A stretch of 64,000 nucleotides of DNA, from NCBI RefSeq assembly GCF_900103185.1, contig NZ_FNJD01000002.1, positions 235,490 through 299,489 on the forward strand, in the 5' to 3' direction. The translations under genes were made by a program, and so were the position numbers. Numbering within the stretch: the first letter of the stretch is position 1; each line of letters begins with the position of its first letter. This document shows, piece after piece, positions 33,001 through 42,695 of this stretch. Below the pieces are notes generated by a model. That model was not told the origin of the DNA. It saw only the letters and a program-made list of their open reading frames with translations, and did no database searches. This DNA comes from Sulfitobacter litoralis. GTDB taxonomy: Bacteria > Pseudomonadota > Alphaproteobacteria > Rhodobacterales > Rhodobacteraceae.

Positions 33001-34129
33001 ATTTACCGGCGCACAGGTCTTGGGTGCGCAAACGCTAGAGACCCGTCCGTTAGCGGTTGCGCAGGGGCTGATTACCGATGTCGCGCAACCCGCCAGCGTC
33101 GATCTGTGCGGCTATATCATCATGCCGGGAATCGTAGACGTACACGGTGACGGGTTCGAACGGCATCTGGCCCCCCGTCGCGGTGCGATGAAAACCATGT
33201 ATGAAGGGCTGGTCGCAGCCGAGGCAGAACTGGCGGCCAATGGGATCACCACCGCCGTTCTTGCGCAATTCATCAGCTGGGAAGGCGGCTTGCGCGGATA
33301 TGAGTTTGCCGATCAAGTGTTCGGCGCGATCCAGAGCGTCTCTGATACGCTGGTGACCGATCTGCGCGGTCAACTTCGGCTAGAGACGCATCTGCTGGAT
33401 CTTTTCGCCGATCTACCCGAGCGCATGGCCGGTTGGGGACTGTCGTATATTGTGTTCAACGACCATTTGCCACACGACAGGTTGGCGAAAGGGCAGGTCC
33501 CCAAACGTATGGTCGGCCAAGCGCTCAAGGCGGGGCGTAACCCCGATGACCACCTGAGAATGATGCAAGACCTACATGCCCAAAGCGCGGACGTGCCCGG
33601 TGCGCTGGACTGGCTATGCAAAGTTTTGGCGGGGCGTGGCATCCAGATGGGCAGCCATGATGACACCACCGCCGAAGGCCGAGCCGCATGGCGCAAACGG
33701 GGCGTTTCCGTCGCCGAGTTCCCCGAGACGTTGGAGGCTGCGGAAGCCGCAGCGGCGGGCGGGGATCACGTTGTGCTGGGGTCGCCTAACGTGGTGCGCG
33801 GCGGGTCTCACAACGGCAATGTGTCGGCGCTTGAACTGATTTCGATGGGGATCGGCGGGGCGCTTGCCTCTGACTATCACTACCCCTCGCCACGACGCGC
33901 GGCCTTCATGCTGGCCGACAGCGGTGTGTTATCCTTGGCGCAGGCATGGCATCTGGTTTCCGGCGGTCCGGCGGCGGTGCTGGGGCTGTCCGATCGCGGT
34001 GAAATCGCCACAGGCAAACGCGCCGATCTACTGGTGCTGGATGCGCAAACACGCCGCGTCGCCATGACCATGGCGGGCGGTCGCGTGAGCTATATGTCCG
34101 GTGATATTGCCGCGCGGTTCCTTCGTTAG
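32987..34129 (+). CDS. phnM: Alpha-D-ribose 1-methylphosphonate 5-triphosphate diphosphatase
   Basis: A 380-residue amidohydrolase with the PhnM pattern: metal-site [14 protein letters not shown] (near 50), SHDDTT (Asp/His near 225), [14 protein letters not shown] (about 265) and the ASDYHYPS loop. It releases pyrophosphate in carbon-phosphorus lyase breakdown of phosphonates. No other phn genes are near, so it may be a stray pathway part or act on another substrate. ATG 32987 has AAGAGG upstream and lies inside the end of the lipase gene. Confidence 0.88.
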   Translation: MLNVEFTGAQVLGAQTLETRPLAVAQGLITDVAQPASVDLCGYIIMPGIVDVHGDGFERHLAPRRGAMKTMYEGLVAAEAELAANGITTAVLAQFISWEGGLRGYEFADQVFGAIQSVSDTLVTDLRGQLRLETHLLDLFADLPERMAGWGLSYIVFNDHLPHDRLAKGQVPKRMVGQALKAGRNPDDHLRMMQDLHAQSADVPGALDWLCKVLAGRGIQMGSHDDTTAEGRAAWRKRGVSVAEFPETLEAAEAAAAGGDHVVLGSPNVVRGGSHNGNVSALELISMGIGGALASDYHYPSPRRAAFMLADSGVLSLAQAWHLVSGGPAAVLGLSDRGEIATGKRADLLVLDAQTRRVAMTMAGGRVSYMSGDIAARFLR

Positions 34130-34147
34130 GCTCGCGCGGAATTTGCC

Positions 34148-35221
34148 CTAGCTTGGCCGTTTGACAATGTTCACATGGCCCATCTTACGGCCCGGTTTAA
34201 CATCCGCCTTACCGTAAAGATGCAGCGCCGTGTCGCGCTGTTTGGCCAGCTCGGGCACGCGGTCCATGTCATCGCCAATCAGGTTCTCCATCACCACATC
34301 GGCATAGCGGCTGCCATCGCCCAACGGCCATCCGGCCACGGCACGGATATGCTGTTCGAACTGGTCCACCGCACAGCCGTTCTGCGTCCAATGACCCGAG
34401 TTATGGACCCGTGGCGCGATCTCGTTCACGATGAATCCCTGTCGCGTGACGAAAAGCTCGACCCCAAGAACACCGACATAATCGAGCGCATTCAGTATCT
34501 TGGCGGCAAGAAGTACCGCGTCCATGCGCTGCGCTGCGCTCAGCCGGGCTGGCACAGTGGTGGTGTGCAGGATGCCGTCGCGGTGCACATTTTCGCCCGG
34601 ATCGAAACAGGCAACCTCGCCCGAGGGGCTGCGCGCGGCAATGACCGACACTTCGGCGGTGAAGTTCACGAACCCTTCGAGCACGGCGGGATTACCCGCC
34701 ATATCTGCCAACGCACCCGCCGCATCATCCGCACTGCGCAGACGCGACTGGCCCTTGCCGTCATAGCCAAATCGACGTGTTTTCAGGATCGACGGCGCGC
34801 CGATGGTCGTCATCGCGGCGTCCAGATCGGCGGCATTGGCGATATCGGCAAAGGGGGCAACAGTCAGGCCCAAACCTTCGAGGAACTGTTTTTCGACCAA
34901 ACGGTCCTGACTGGTCCGCAGGGCCTCGCGGTTGGGACGGATGGGGGTGATGTTTTCGATCACATCCAGCGCGTCGGTCGGGATGTTCTCGAACTCGAAC
35001 GTGACAATATCAACCGACTTGGCAAAGGCGGTCAACGCGTCGACGTCATCATAGCCCGCGGTGGTCAGCGCGTGGGCGACATCACCTGCAGGCGGGGTGG
35101 CACCGGGTTCAAAGATATGCGTGCGAAATCCCAGACGTGCGGCGGCAACAGCCAGCATACGGCCCAATTGCCCGCCGCCCAAAATCCCAATGGTGGCCCC
35201 TGTTTGCAATGCTTCAGTCAT
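34148..35221 (-). CDS. purK: N5-carboxyaminoimidazole ribonucleotide synthase
   Basis: A 357-residue ATP-grasp enzyme of purine synthesis that carboxylates [14 protein letters not shown] opens the N-domain; [27 protein letters not shown] and [14 protein letters not shown] give the ATP-grasp and metal region. ATG 35221 starts eight bases inside the end of purE, so the two are coupled. Confidence 0.95.
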   Translation of the reverse strand: MTEALQTGATIGILGGGQLGRMLAVAAARLGFRTHIFEPGATPPAGDVAHALTTAGYDDVDALTAFAKSVDIVTFEFENIPTDALDVIENITPIRPNREALRTSQDRLVEKQFLEGLGLTVAPFADIANAADLDAAMTTIGAPSILKTRRFGYDGKGQSRLRSADDAAGALADMAGNPAVLEGFVNFTAEVSVIAARSPSGEVACFDPGENVHRDGILHTTTVPARLSAAQRMDAVLLAAKILNALDYVGVLGVELFVTRQGFIVNEIAPRVHNSGHWTQNGCAVDQFEQHIRAVAGWPLGDGSRYADVVMENLIGDDMDRVPELAKQRDTALHLYGKADVKPGRKMGHVNIVKRPS

Positions 35222-35702
35222 TCGAAGGCTCCTCCGGGATGGACGCGCTGAGCGCATCGCGCCAAGCGTCAAGACGGGTGGCAAGGGCAGGGTCTTGGAG
35301 GGCCAGAATACCCGCCGCCATCAGTGCTGCGTTGGCGGCGCCGGCCGCACCGATTGCCATGGTCGCGACCGGAAAGCCACGGGGCATCTGGACGATAGAA
35401 TAAAGCGAATCCACACCTGACAATGCCTTGGTCTGCACCGGCACCCCGATCACAGGCACGCGGGTTTTGGAGGCCATCATGCCGGGCAAATGCGCAGCAC
35501 CGCCCGCACCAGCGATGATGACCTGCAGGCCACGATCAGCGGCAGTTTTGCCATAGCTCCACAACCGGTCGGGCGTGCGATGTGCCGAGACGATCTTGGT
35601 CTCGTAAGCGATACCAAGTTCATCCAGCAGCGTTGCTGCCTCGCGCATGGTGGCCCAATCGGACTGCGAGCCCATGATGATGCCGACAGGTGGATTTTCC
35701 AT
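35214..35702 (-). CDS. purE: N5-carboxyaminoimidazole ribonucleotide mutase
   Basis: A 162-residue class I PurE with [18 protein letters not shown] and [13 protein letters not shown], the CAIR-binding loop. It moves the carboxylate from N to C4. First gene of purE-purK. Confidence 0.97.
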   Translation of the reverse strand: MENPPVGIIMGSQSDWATMREAATLLDELGIAYETKIVSAHRTPDRLWSYGKTAADRGLQVIIAGAGGAAHLPGMMASKTRVPVIGVPVQTKALSGVDSLYSIVQMPRGFPVATMAIGAAGAANAALMAAGILALQDPALATRLDAWRDALSASIPEEPSND

Positions 35703-35783
35703 GAAAAGGGCCTTTGCTAGAGCGTATAAGAAGCGCGCACTATAGCCATGATCGCCCGCGTGGCAATCCGCTGGCAGGCGCTG

Positions 35784-36008
35784 TCAGGCGGTAATATCGG
35801 GGGTCAGCCGGTCTTCGATCTGGGCAATCAGGTCTTTCAGCCGCAGCTTGCGTTTTTTCAGCCGCTGCAGCGTCAGTTGATCCCCGGTGCCTTTGTCGAC
35901 CAGCGCTTGAATGGCGTCGTCCAAATCTCGATGCTCGCGGCGAAAAACCTCGAGCTCGACACGCAGGACATCGTCATTCTTCATCGACAGATCGGAGGGA
36001 GGATTCAT
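35784..36008 (-). CDS. YdcH-like DUF465 protein
   Basis: A 74-residue, highly charged alpha-helical protein (LEVFRREHRDLDDAIQAL ... LQRLKKRKLRLKDLIAQIED), matching the short DUF465 family. Function unknown. Stands between purE and the small heat-shock gene. Confidence 0.85.
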   Translation of the reverse strand: MNPPSDLSMKNDDVLRVELEVFRREHRDLDDAIQALVDKGTGDQLTLQRLKKRKLRLKDLIAQIEDRLTPDITA

Positions 36009-36169
36009 AAGGCTGGCTGATTCTTGCTATATCTGGGCTTGTGAATATAGGCGTCTGTAATTCAAAGGCATAGCCCTTGCGTCCTGTCCCCATGCCCCCC
36101 ATATTTGAAACAGGTCGCCGATTGCGGGGCCAGATGACTGACTGTCGCTTATCTTAAAGGACGTGTCTT

Positions 36170-36586
36170 ATGACGAAACTAACGCTGGCTTCCTACCCTC
36201 ATATGCTGGGTTTTGAGCAGTTGGAACGGGTGATGGAACGTACGGCAAAGGCCGGCAACGAAGGCTATCCACCGTTCAACATCGAACAAACTTCCGATTA
36301 CAGCTATCGCATCACGCTTGCGGTTGCAGGTTTTGCGGAACAAGATCTGTCGATAACCGTTGAGGACAGACAGCTTGTAATCCGTGGCCGACAGGTCGAC
36401 GCGCAAGATGAACGTATCTTTCTGCACCGCGGTATTGCGGCGCGACAGTTCCAGCGGTCTTTCGTGCTGGCAGATGGCGTAGATGTCGGTGAAGCGCTGA
36501 TTGAAAACGGTCTGCTTCATGTGGATCTGACCCGCGCCAAACCCGAAAAGGTCGTTCAGACCATCAAGATCAGAAAAGGGGAATAA
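36170..36586 (+). CDS. Small heat shock protein (Hsp20/IbpA-like)
   Basis: A 138-residue alpha-crystallin-domain protein: FNIEQTSDYSYRITLAVAGF begins the beta-sandwich (about 35) and GIAARQFQRSFVLADGV plus NGLLHVDLTRAKPE close it (A-x-x-x-n-G-v-L-type motif). A holdase that binds unfolding proteins. Coupled with the DUF1150 gene one base downstream. Confidence 0.92.
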   Translation: MTKLTLASYPHMLGFEQLERVMERTAKAGNEGYPPFNIEQTSDYSYRITLAVAGFAEQDLSITVEDRQLVIRGRQVDAQDERIFLHRGIAARQFQRSFVLADGVDVGEALIENGLLHVDLTRAKPEKVVQTIKIRKGE

Positions 36587-36587
36587 A

Positions 36588-36806
36588 ATGCATAACGAAG
36601 AAACGCATGTCCAGGATCGCACCGTCTACGTCAAGATGATCGCTGTGTCCGACCTTCCCCTAGAGGTGCGCGAGCAGGCGGAAGGGTTGAAACAGCTTTA
36701 CGCCGTACATGACGCCGAAGGGCAGCAGCTGGCGTTGGTCGGTGACCGCAAGCTTGCGTTTAGCCTTGCACGCGATCACGATTATGCGCCCGTGATGGTG
36801 CATTAA
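36588..36806 (+). CDS. DUF1150 family protein
   Basis: A 72-residue protein of the alphaproteobacterial DUF1150 family (LYAVHDAEGQQLALVGDRKLAFSLARDHD, key part). It is always seen beside small heat-shock genes, so a chaperone-linked role is likely but unproven. Two terminator hairpins follow. Confidence 0.85.
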   Translation: MHNEETHVQDRTVYVKMIAVSDLPLEVREQAEGLKQLYAVHDAEGQQLALVGDRKLAFSLARDHDYAPVMVH

Positions 36807-36829
36807 ACTGTATCACCTGAAATTTGCTG

Positions 36830-36859
36830 AAAAGGGTCGCTGTTTTGCGGCCCTTTTTT
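36830..36859 (+). terminator. Terminator of the hsp20-DUF1150 operon
   Basis: AAAGGGTCGC pairs with GCGGCCCTTT (one G-U) around TGTTTT, with a run of six T, 24 bases after the DUF1150 stop. Confidence 0.88.
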
Positions 36860-36887
36860 GTGCACGACGTCCAACATCACGCACGAT

Positions 36888-36915
36888 AAAGGCCAGCCCA
36901 TGAAGGCTGGCCTTT
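36888..36915. terminator. Bidirectional terminator between DUF1150 and sat/cysC
   Basis: A perfect 11-base stem (AAAGGCCAGCC with GGCTGGCCTTT) around six bases. It is 23 bases from the sat/cysC stop and can stop leftward transcripts of that gene as well. Confidence 0.8.
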
Positions 36916-36938
36916 CGTTGTTCGACTTGGTGAAAGGG

Positions 36939-38651
36939 TCACCCCTTGATCAGCCCCATGCTTTCCAGCTTGAGCAGTACCTGATGCGCGCAGTTGTCGA
37001 CGTCGACATTCTCTGTCTCGACGCGCAGTTCGGGGTCGGCGGGGACGTCATAGGGGTCTGAAATTCCTGTGAATTCCTTGATCTTGCCTTCACGGGCCAG
37101 CTTGTACAGACCCTTGCGGTCACGGCGTTCGCATTCCTCGATGGAGGTGGCGACATGCACCTCGACGAAGGCACCAAAGCTTTCCACGTCTTCGCGCACG
37201 GCGCGGCGGGTGGTGGCATACGGCGCAATGGGCGCGCAGATGGCGATGCCGCCGTTCTTGGTGATCTCGGACGCGACATAGCCGATGCGGCGGATGTTCA
37301 GATCGCGGTGCTCTTTGCTAAAGCCCAATTCCGACGACAGGTTCTTGCGGACGATATCCCCATCCAGCAGCGTGACGGGACGACCGCCCATCTCCATCAG
37401 TTTGACCATCAAAGCGTTGGCGATCGTCGATTTCCCCGAACCGGAGAAACCGGTGAAGAAAACGGTAAAGCCCTGCTTGTTGCGTGGCGGCTTGGTGCGG
37501 CGCAGCTCTTCAACCACCTCGGGGAAGGAGAACCATTCGGGGATTTCCAGCCCTTCCTGTAGACGACGGCGCAGCTCTGTGCCCGAGATGTTGAGGATGG
37601 TGATGTCATCCTTGTCTTCGATCTCGTCAATCGCCTCGTATTGCGCGCGCTCGGCTACCCAAACCATATGTTTGAAGTCGACCATTTCGATGCCCATTTC
37701 TTCCTCATGGGTGCGGAACAGGTCCTGCGCATCATAGGGGCCATAGAAATCATCACCGGCAGAGTTCTTGCCGGGGCCCGCATGGTCGCGGCCCACGATG
37801 AAATGGGTGCAGCCGTGGTTCTTGCGGATCAGACCGTGCCAGACGGCCTCGCGGGGGCCGGCCATGCGCATGGCAAGGTTTAGCAGGCTCATAGCGGTGG
37901 TGGCAGCGGGGTATTTGTTCAGCACGGCCTCGTAGCAGCGCACGCGGGTAAAGTGGTCCACATCGCCGGGCTTGGTCAGGCCGACAACAGGGTGGATCAA
38001 CAGGTTCGCCTGCGCTTCACGCGCGGCGCGGAAGGTCAGTTCCTGGTGCGCGCGGTGCAGGGGGTTGCGGGTCTGGAAGGCCACAACCTTGCGCCACCCC
38101 ATCTTGCGGAAATAGGCACGCAGCTCGTTCGGCGTGTCGCGACGCGCCTTGAAATCATAGTGGACGGGCTGCTGGATGCCAGTCACAGGGCCGCCCAGAT
38201 AGACGTTGCCCGCGGTGTTGTGCAGATAGTTCACCGCCGGATGCGCGCTGTCGTCCGCGCCAAACACGTTCTCTGCTTCGCGGGCCTTGTTCGGGACCCA
38301 ACGGTCGGTGACGGTCATCACCGCCAAGATCACGCCTTCCTGATCGCGCAGCGCAATGTCCTGCCCGATCTCGAGCCCTTCGGCAAACTTCTCGGACACA
38401 TCAAGGTTGATCGGCATCGGCCAAAGCGACCCATCCGCCAGACGCATGTTTTCGACAACACCGTCATAGTCTTCTTCGGTCAAGAAACCCTTAAGAGGGT
38501 TAAAGCCACCGTTCATCAGCAGCTCTAGATCGCAGATCTGGCGCGGCGTCAGGTCATGGCTGACCAGATCGCCAGCTTCCACCTTCAGCTTTTGCGCCGA
38601 ATCGTAAGAGACATAAAGTTCAGGGATCGGAGCAAGGTTGGGCGTTTGCAT
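36939..38651 (-). CDS. cysC: Bifunctional sulfate adenylyltransferase / adenylylsulfate kinase
   Basis: A 570-residue fusion. The N-terminal ATP sulfurylase module (about 1-385) has RNPLHRAHQEL (HxxH site) and VGRDHAGPG; the C-terminal APS kinase (about 390-570) has Walker A FTGFSGSGKST and the DGDIVRKNLSSELGFS loop. It activates sulfate to PAPS for assimilation or sulfation. The frame runs 72 bases upstream, but ATG 38651 gives the usual MQTPNLAPIPELYVSYD start. Fused forms are usual in this group. Confidence 0.93.
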   Translation of the reverse strand: MQTPNLAPIPELYVSYDSAQKLKVEAGDLVSHDLTPRQICDLELLMNGGFNPLKGFLTEEDYDGVVENMRLADGSLWPMPINLDVSEKFAEGLEIGQDIALRDQEGVILAVMTVTDRWVPNKAREAENVFGADDSAHPAVNYLHNTAGNVYLGGPVTGIQQPVHYDFKARRDTPNELRAYFRKMGWRKVVAFQTRNPLHRAHQELTFRAAREAQANLLIHPVVGLTKPGDVDHFTRVRCYEAVLNKYPAATTAMSLLNLAMRMAGPREAVWHGLIRKNHGCTHFIVGRDHAGPGKNSAGDDFYGPYDAQDLFRTHEEEMGIEMVDFKHMVWVAERAQYEAIDEIEDKDDITILNISGTELRRRLQEGLEIPEWFSFPEVVEELRRTKPPRNKQGFTVFFTGFSGSGKSTIANALMVKLMEMGGRPVTLLDGDIVRKNLSSELGFSKEHRDLNIRRIGYVASEITKNGGIAICAPIAPYATTRRAVREDVESFGAFVEVHVATSIEECERRDRKGLYKLAREGKIKEFTGISDPYDVPADPELRVETENVDVDNCAHQVLLKLESMGLIKG

Positions 38652-38818
38652 GGGCGTCTCGCAATATTTTGGGTTCAAATTCGGATATTCGGGCTGATAG
38701 ACCGCCCAGCTTGGGCTAGGCAACCTTTGCCGCCGGTTTATGGCGAATTACGGACAGTGACGTGTTTTTTGCTGGGAAAAGCCAATCTTATCCCAGCAAA
38801 TGCCATTCAGGGCGAACG

Positions 38819-39823
38819 TTATGCGTCGTCTTTTACCTCGGCCCCATAGCCAAGCGGCAGCGATGTGTCCTTGCCGGAGTCGTCGCCGACCTCTGCAAGG
38901 AATCGTTCAGCCTCTAGCGCGGCCATGCAGCCCATGCCGGCGCTGGTCACGGCCTGACGGTATTTGTGGTCGGTCAGGTCGCCCGCCGCGAATACACCGG
39001 GGACAGAGGTTTCGGTGCTGTCCGGCTTGGTGACGACATAGCCGCCCATATGCGTTTCCAGCGTATCCTTGACCAATTCATTCGCGGGCGCGTGGCCGAT
39101 GGCGACGAAGACACCTTTACAGGGGATGTCGGTAATCTCGCCAGTTTCCACATGTTTGACCTTCACACCTTCAACGCCAAGCGGCGCATCGGTGCCATAG
39201 ACTTCGTCCAGCTGGTGGAACCATAACGGTTCGATCTTGGGGTTTTTCATCAGACGGTCGATCAGGATCTTTTCGGCGCGCAGCTCGTCACGGCGGTGGA
39301 TCAATGTCACCTTGGAGGCAAAGTTGGTCAGGAACAGCGCTTCTTCTACGGCGGTGTTACCGCCGCCGATAACCACAATTTCCTGATTGCGATAGAAAAA
39401 GCCGTCGCAGGTGGCACAGGCCGAAACGCCAAAGCCTTTGAACTTCTCTTCGGTTTCCAGCCCCAGCCATTTCGCACGCGCGCCCGTCGCAAGGATCACC
39501 GCATCGGCAACATAGGTCGTGCCGCTGTCGCCTTTGGCGTGGAAGGGGCGGCTGGACAGGTCCAGATCGGTGATGATGTCGCCGATGATTTCGGTCCCCA
39601 TCGCCTTGGCGTGGTCCTGCATGCGGATCATCAGATCGGGGCCTTGGACTTCGCTATCGCCGGGCCAGTTTTCGACCTCGGTTGTGGTGGTCAACTGCCC
39701 ACCCGGTTCGATGCCTTGCACAAGGATCGGGTTCAGCATCGCGCGGCTGGCATAAACGCCCGCAGTGTATCCCGCAGGGCCGGAGCCGATGATCAAGAGC
39801 TTGGTTTCGCGTGTTTCGGCCAT
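38819..39823 (-). CDS. trxB: Thioredoxin-disulfide reductase
   Basis: A 334-residue flavoprotein: FAD motif [11 protein letters not shown], the redox pair in CATCDGFFY (about 148-151), NADPH motif [12 protein letters not shown], and a second FAD motif near [15 protein letters not shown]. It keeps thioredoxin reduced. Divergent from an Lrp/AsnC regulator, an arrangement seen widely in Rhodobacteraceae. Confidence 0.95.
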   Translation of the reverse strand: MAETRETKLLIIGSGPAGYTAGVYASRAMLNPILVQGIEPGGQLTTTTEVENWPGDSEVQGPDLMIRMQDHAKAMGTEIIGDIITDLDLSSRPFHAKGDSGTTYVADAVILATGARAKWLGLETEEKFKGFGVSACATCDGFFYRNQEIVVIGGGNTAVEEALFLTNFASKVTLIHRRDELRAEKILIDRLMKNPKIEPLWFHQLDEVYGTDAPLGVEGVKVKHVETGEITDIPCKGVFVAIGHAPANELVKDTLETHMGGYVVTKPDSTETSVPGVFAAGDLTDHKYRQAVTSAGMGCMAALEAERFLAEVGDDSGKDTSLPLGYGAEVKDDA

Positions 39824-40042
39824 GATAAAGAACCCCAGAGTGTATTATATGTTGCGTTCCAACCGATATAGACGCCGCTCGTGTTGCCTTAAACCCCAAG
39901 TTTGCATATCCGCTCTGCAAAGATCACCGTCATCGAAAATGCGGTTGATTTTTGCTTGAATTCAGAACATTGCGCACCGGCGAAAGATTATTGCGTCTAA
40001 CGTTGTTGGTGCTATAACAATTGAAAATCCTATGGGGGTATT

Positions 40043-40543
40043 ATGGCAGGGACGCGGCTTGATCCGATTGATCGGAAAATTTTAGCCGAATTGCAGGCAG
40101 ATGGACGCATGACCAACGTCGAGTTGGCGAAACGCGTCGGCATCTCTGCACCGCCGTGCTTGCGTCGGGTCCGGACTCTCGAGGAAAGCGGCTATATCCG
40201 AGGCTATCATGCCAACGTAAATGCACGCGAGCTCGGGTTCGAGGTGCAGGTGTTTGCGATGGTCGGACTGGCCAGCCAGGCTGAATCCGATCTAACCGCT
40301 TTTGAGGAAAAATGCCGCAACTGGCCGCTTGTCCGCGAATGCCATATGTTGAATGGCGAGGTGGATTTCCTGCTGAAATGCGTTGCACCTGACCTGTCGA
40401 GCTTTCAGAGCTTTTTGACGGGCCAACTGCTAACCACCCCAAATGTCGAAAGCGTCAAGACCAGCCTTGTGATCCGGCCGGCCAAGGATGAACCGGGTGT
40501 GCCCTTTGATGTGCTGGAAAGCCGTCTGAAAAACGCGCCCTAA
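40043..40543 (+). CDS. Lrp/AsnC family transcriptional regulator
   Basis: A 166-residue regulator with an N-terminal winged HTH (LDPIDRKILAELQADGRMTNVELAKRVGIS, key residues in about 6-40) and a C-terminal ligand-binding RAM domain (about 75-150). It is divergent from trxB and may regulate it. The ligand (often an amino acid such as cysteine or tryptophan) cannot be read from sequence. Confidence 0.9.
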   Translation: MAGTRLDPIDRKILAELQADGRMTNVELAKRVGISAPPCLRRVRTLEESGYIRGYHANVNARELGFEVQVFAMVGLASQAESDLTAFEEKCRNWPLVRECHMLNGEVDFLLKCVAPDLSSFQSFLTGQLLTTPNVESVKTSLVIRPAKDEPGVPFDVLESRLKNAP

Positions 40544-40579
40544 GGCGTTTCGCCCAGTATAGAATGCCCAACCTCGGCC

Positions 40580-41332
40580 TTACGCCCGCGGGTGACACAG
40601 CGGGCCAAAGCCCGTCGTCGCACCGATATGGGGGAACATCGACACAAACGCATCGCGTTGATGCAACGGCAGGGCCGCGATCGTGGCGGGGCCGGGGTGG
40701 AACGTCTCCATATCGAGGCCGCTCACGCTGATGGCTGCATGGCGCGCCAGACCCAGATGATACAGCCGGACAGGGGTGGGGGGCTGGATCTCGATGATAT
40801 TTACACCGTCCACGAGATCGCGAATCAAGGTAAAAACTTTGTGTCCCGTTCCCGCGCCGCGCAAGTTCTGTGGCGTGTGTAGAATGCGTGCAGCGGGACC
40901 GAAGGTCAGGAAACTGGACGGACGTGACAGCCCCAGACTATCCGCCATCACCCGTACCCAAGGGGTGCGATGACCCGTATCAGCGGGGACAAATTTGCTT
41001 GATCCGATCCACAGCAGGGGGGCCTCGGTTCCGTCGGCCCGTACAATCCGATCACCGGGGCACAGGTCTTCGACGGGGGTTTCCCCTTGGGGCGTACTGA
41101 TCAATGTGCCGCGGGCAAAAGCCGAAAACGGTTCTTCAAACAGCGGGGTAGCAGGGACGTAGCCTTCGGTGACAAAGACAGTTCCGTCCGGTCGCAGCGC
41201 TGCGATCTCATATGCTCGGGTGCGGCCGCCCGATCGCGCACGGGCATCGTGCAGAACCGAACGGGAAGCCGTCGTGGAATACGGTGTATGTGTTTTGGAG
41301 GGGATGAAATCAGGGGCAGTGTGTAATGTCAT
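40580..41332 (-). CDS. Hint-domain (hedgehog/intein-like) protein
   Basis: A 250-residue protein with a Hint_2 domain (about 70-215) starting ARGTLISTPQGETPVEDLCPGDRIV, where the usual catalytic Cys/Ser position is Ala-Arg-Gly-Thr. The nucleophile therefore seems replaced by Thr, so self-cleavage is uncertain. Such proteins are numerous in Roseobacters, often with calcium-binding repeats that are missing here. No signal peptide is evident. Confidence 0.8.
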   Translation of the reverse strand: MTLHTAPDFIPSKTHTPYSTTASRSVLHDARARSGGRTRAYEIAALRPDGTVFVTEGYVPATPLFEEPFSAFARGTLISTPQGETPVEDLCPGDRIVRADGTEAPLLWIGSSKFVPADTGHRTPWVRVMADSLGLSRPSSFLTFGPAARILHTPQNLRGAGTGHKVFTLIRDLVDGVNIIEIQPPTPVRLYHLGLARHAAISVSGLDMETFHPGPATIAALPLHQRDAFVSMFPHIGATTGFGPLCHPRA

Positions 41333-41530
41333 GATATGACCTTTAGCTGACCGCTTCCATGTTTCTCACACCCCCGCAGAAGCAGTACGATCCAGATGAA
41401 TGGGCGCGTGGCACCCTGCGCGTAAGGCGTGTGGCCGGACCAGTGGGTGCGCCGCATAGGTCGACAGAAAAGGCTGTCGCGCCGTTAGAGCCGCTGCAGG
41501 GCGCGATACGTCTTGCCAGACCCCTGTAGC

Positions 41531-41674
41531 TCAGGCGGCCTTTTGGTGCGATTGCGTGGCGGCGCGCTTTACGATGAAAGCAGCGCGGCGTGTGCCGCGG
41601 GACCAAGGCAGTGTGACGCCTTCTTTGTTGGAAGCGTCGATAACCGATTTGATGAAGCGTGCGTTGGTTTTCAT
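41531..41674 (-). CDS. Short conserved basic protein (47 residues)
   Basis: A 47-residue ORF (start MKTNARFIKSV, then LPWSRGTRRAAFIVKR) resembles a family of very small basic proteins I recall from Rhodobacteraceae, with the P-W-x-RG-x-RRAAFI core. The frame extends to 41728, but ATG 41674 gives the family length. Highly basic, perhaps nucleic-acid binding; no function known. Confidence 0.6.
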   Translation of the reverse strand: MKTNARFIKSVIDASNKEGVTLPWSRGTRRAAFIVKRAATQSHQKAA

Positions 41675-41939
41675 GCTCTGTATCCTACTGTCTATGGGCA
41701 GTGCCCTTTCGTTAAGATCACTATGCAAATGATTTTGGGCAAGGATGGGGCGTTTTAGTAAAAAAAGCCGATAATTTATAGCGAATTTGAACAGCTTTGC
41801 GGCACGCGGTTGAATACGCTGCAGGCCCTTAAAATTAGGACCTCAGGTAGAAAAATGGCGTGGTCTGGCGCGGGGGCAAGCCGTTTGTGCGGCGAAAATT
41901 GGGCAGGTGCTTGTCACATTGCCGCCCAATTTCAGAGTG

Positions 41940-42695
41940 CTAGAGCACGATCGCCGCGATCAGGCGGCCGTAATCGGCTTCTTTCGCGTGCGTGCTGCGG
42001 CGATAGGAATAAAAACGATCCGCGTCGCTATAGGTGCAGTGCCGCGTCCATTCCGCATGGCCCACCCCCGCCGCACGCAGACGGTTCAGGCCAAAGCCAG
42101 CAAGGTCAAATTGCATGCGGCCGTCTGTGCCATTGGCGAAATAGCGGGCGTATGTCGGGTCTTCGGCCAAAAAGGCATCGATGAATTCCGGACCGACTTC
42201 ATAGGCGCGCTGGCTGATGCAAGGGCCGATGACCGCAGTGATATTTTCGCGTGTCGCCCCTAGGTCTTCCATCCCCTCGACGGTCGCGGTCAGCACACCG
42301 TCCAGCGCGCCGCGCCATCCTGCATGTGCGGCCCCGATGACGCCGGCTTCGCTGTCGTGGAATAGAACAGGCTGGCAATCGGCGGTCAGGATCGACAGCG
42401 CCAAACCCGGTGTCGCAGTGACCAAGGCATCGGCGCGGGGCTTTTCGTTCAAGGGGACAGTGACACTGACCACAGTCGCTGAATGAATCTGGTGCACGCC
42501 GACCAGATGATCCGGCGCGACCTCCATCGCGTCGGCGACGCGGGCGCGGTTGATCTCTACGATCTCGCGCTGATCCGAACTGCCAACGCCGCAGTTCAGC
42601 CCCGCAAACACACCAGACGACGCGCCCCCGCGACGGGTGAAGAATCCGTGGCGCACATCGCCCAGACTATCGGAGGTGAGTATTTCCAGCGTCAT
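41940..42695 (-). CDS. pgeF: Multicopper polyphenol oxidase / peptidoglycan editing factor
   Basis: A 251-residue protein of the laccase-domain (YfiH) family: HQIHSATV, TADCQPVLFHD and GAAHAGWRGALDG contribute the metal-binding Cys and His. YfiH is known to remove wrongly used L-Ser from peptidoglycan precursors. Last gene of lgt-midA-pgeF; its start overlaps the midA stop (ATGA). Confidence 0.92.
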   Translation of the reverse strand: MTLEILTSDSLGDVRHGFFTRRGGASSGVFAGLNCGVGSSDQREIVEINRARVADAMEVAPDHLVGVHQIHSATVVSVTVPLNEKPRADALVTATPGLALSILTADCQPVLFHDSEAGVIGAAHAGWRGALDGVLTATVEGMEDLGATRENITAVIGPCISQRAYEVGPEFIDAFLAEDPTYARYFANGTDGRMQFDLAGFGLNRLRAAGVGHAEWTRHCTYSDADRFYSYRRSTHAKEADYGRLIAAIVL

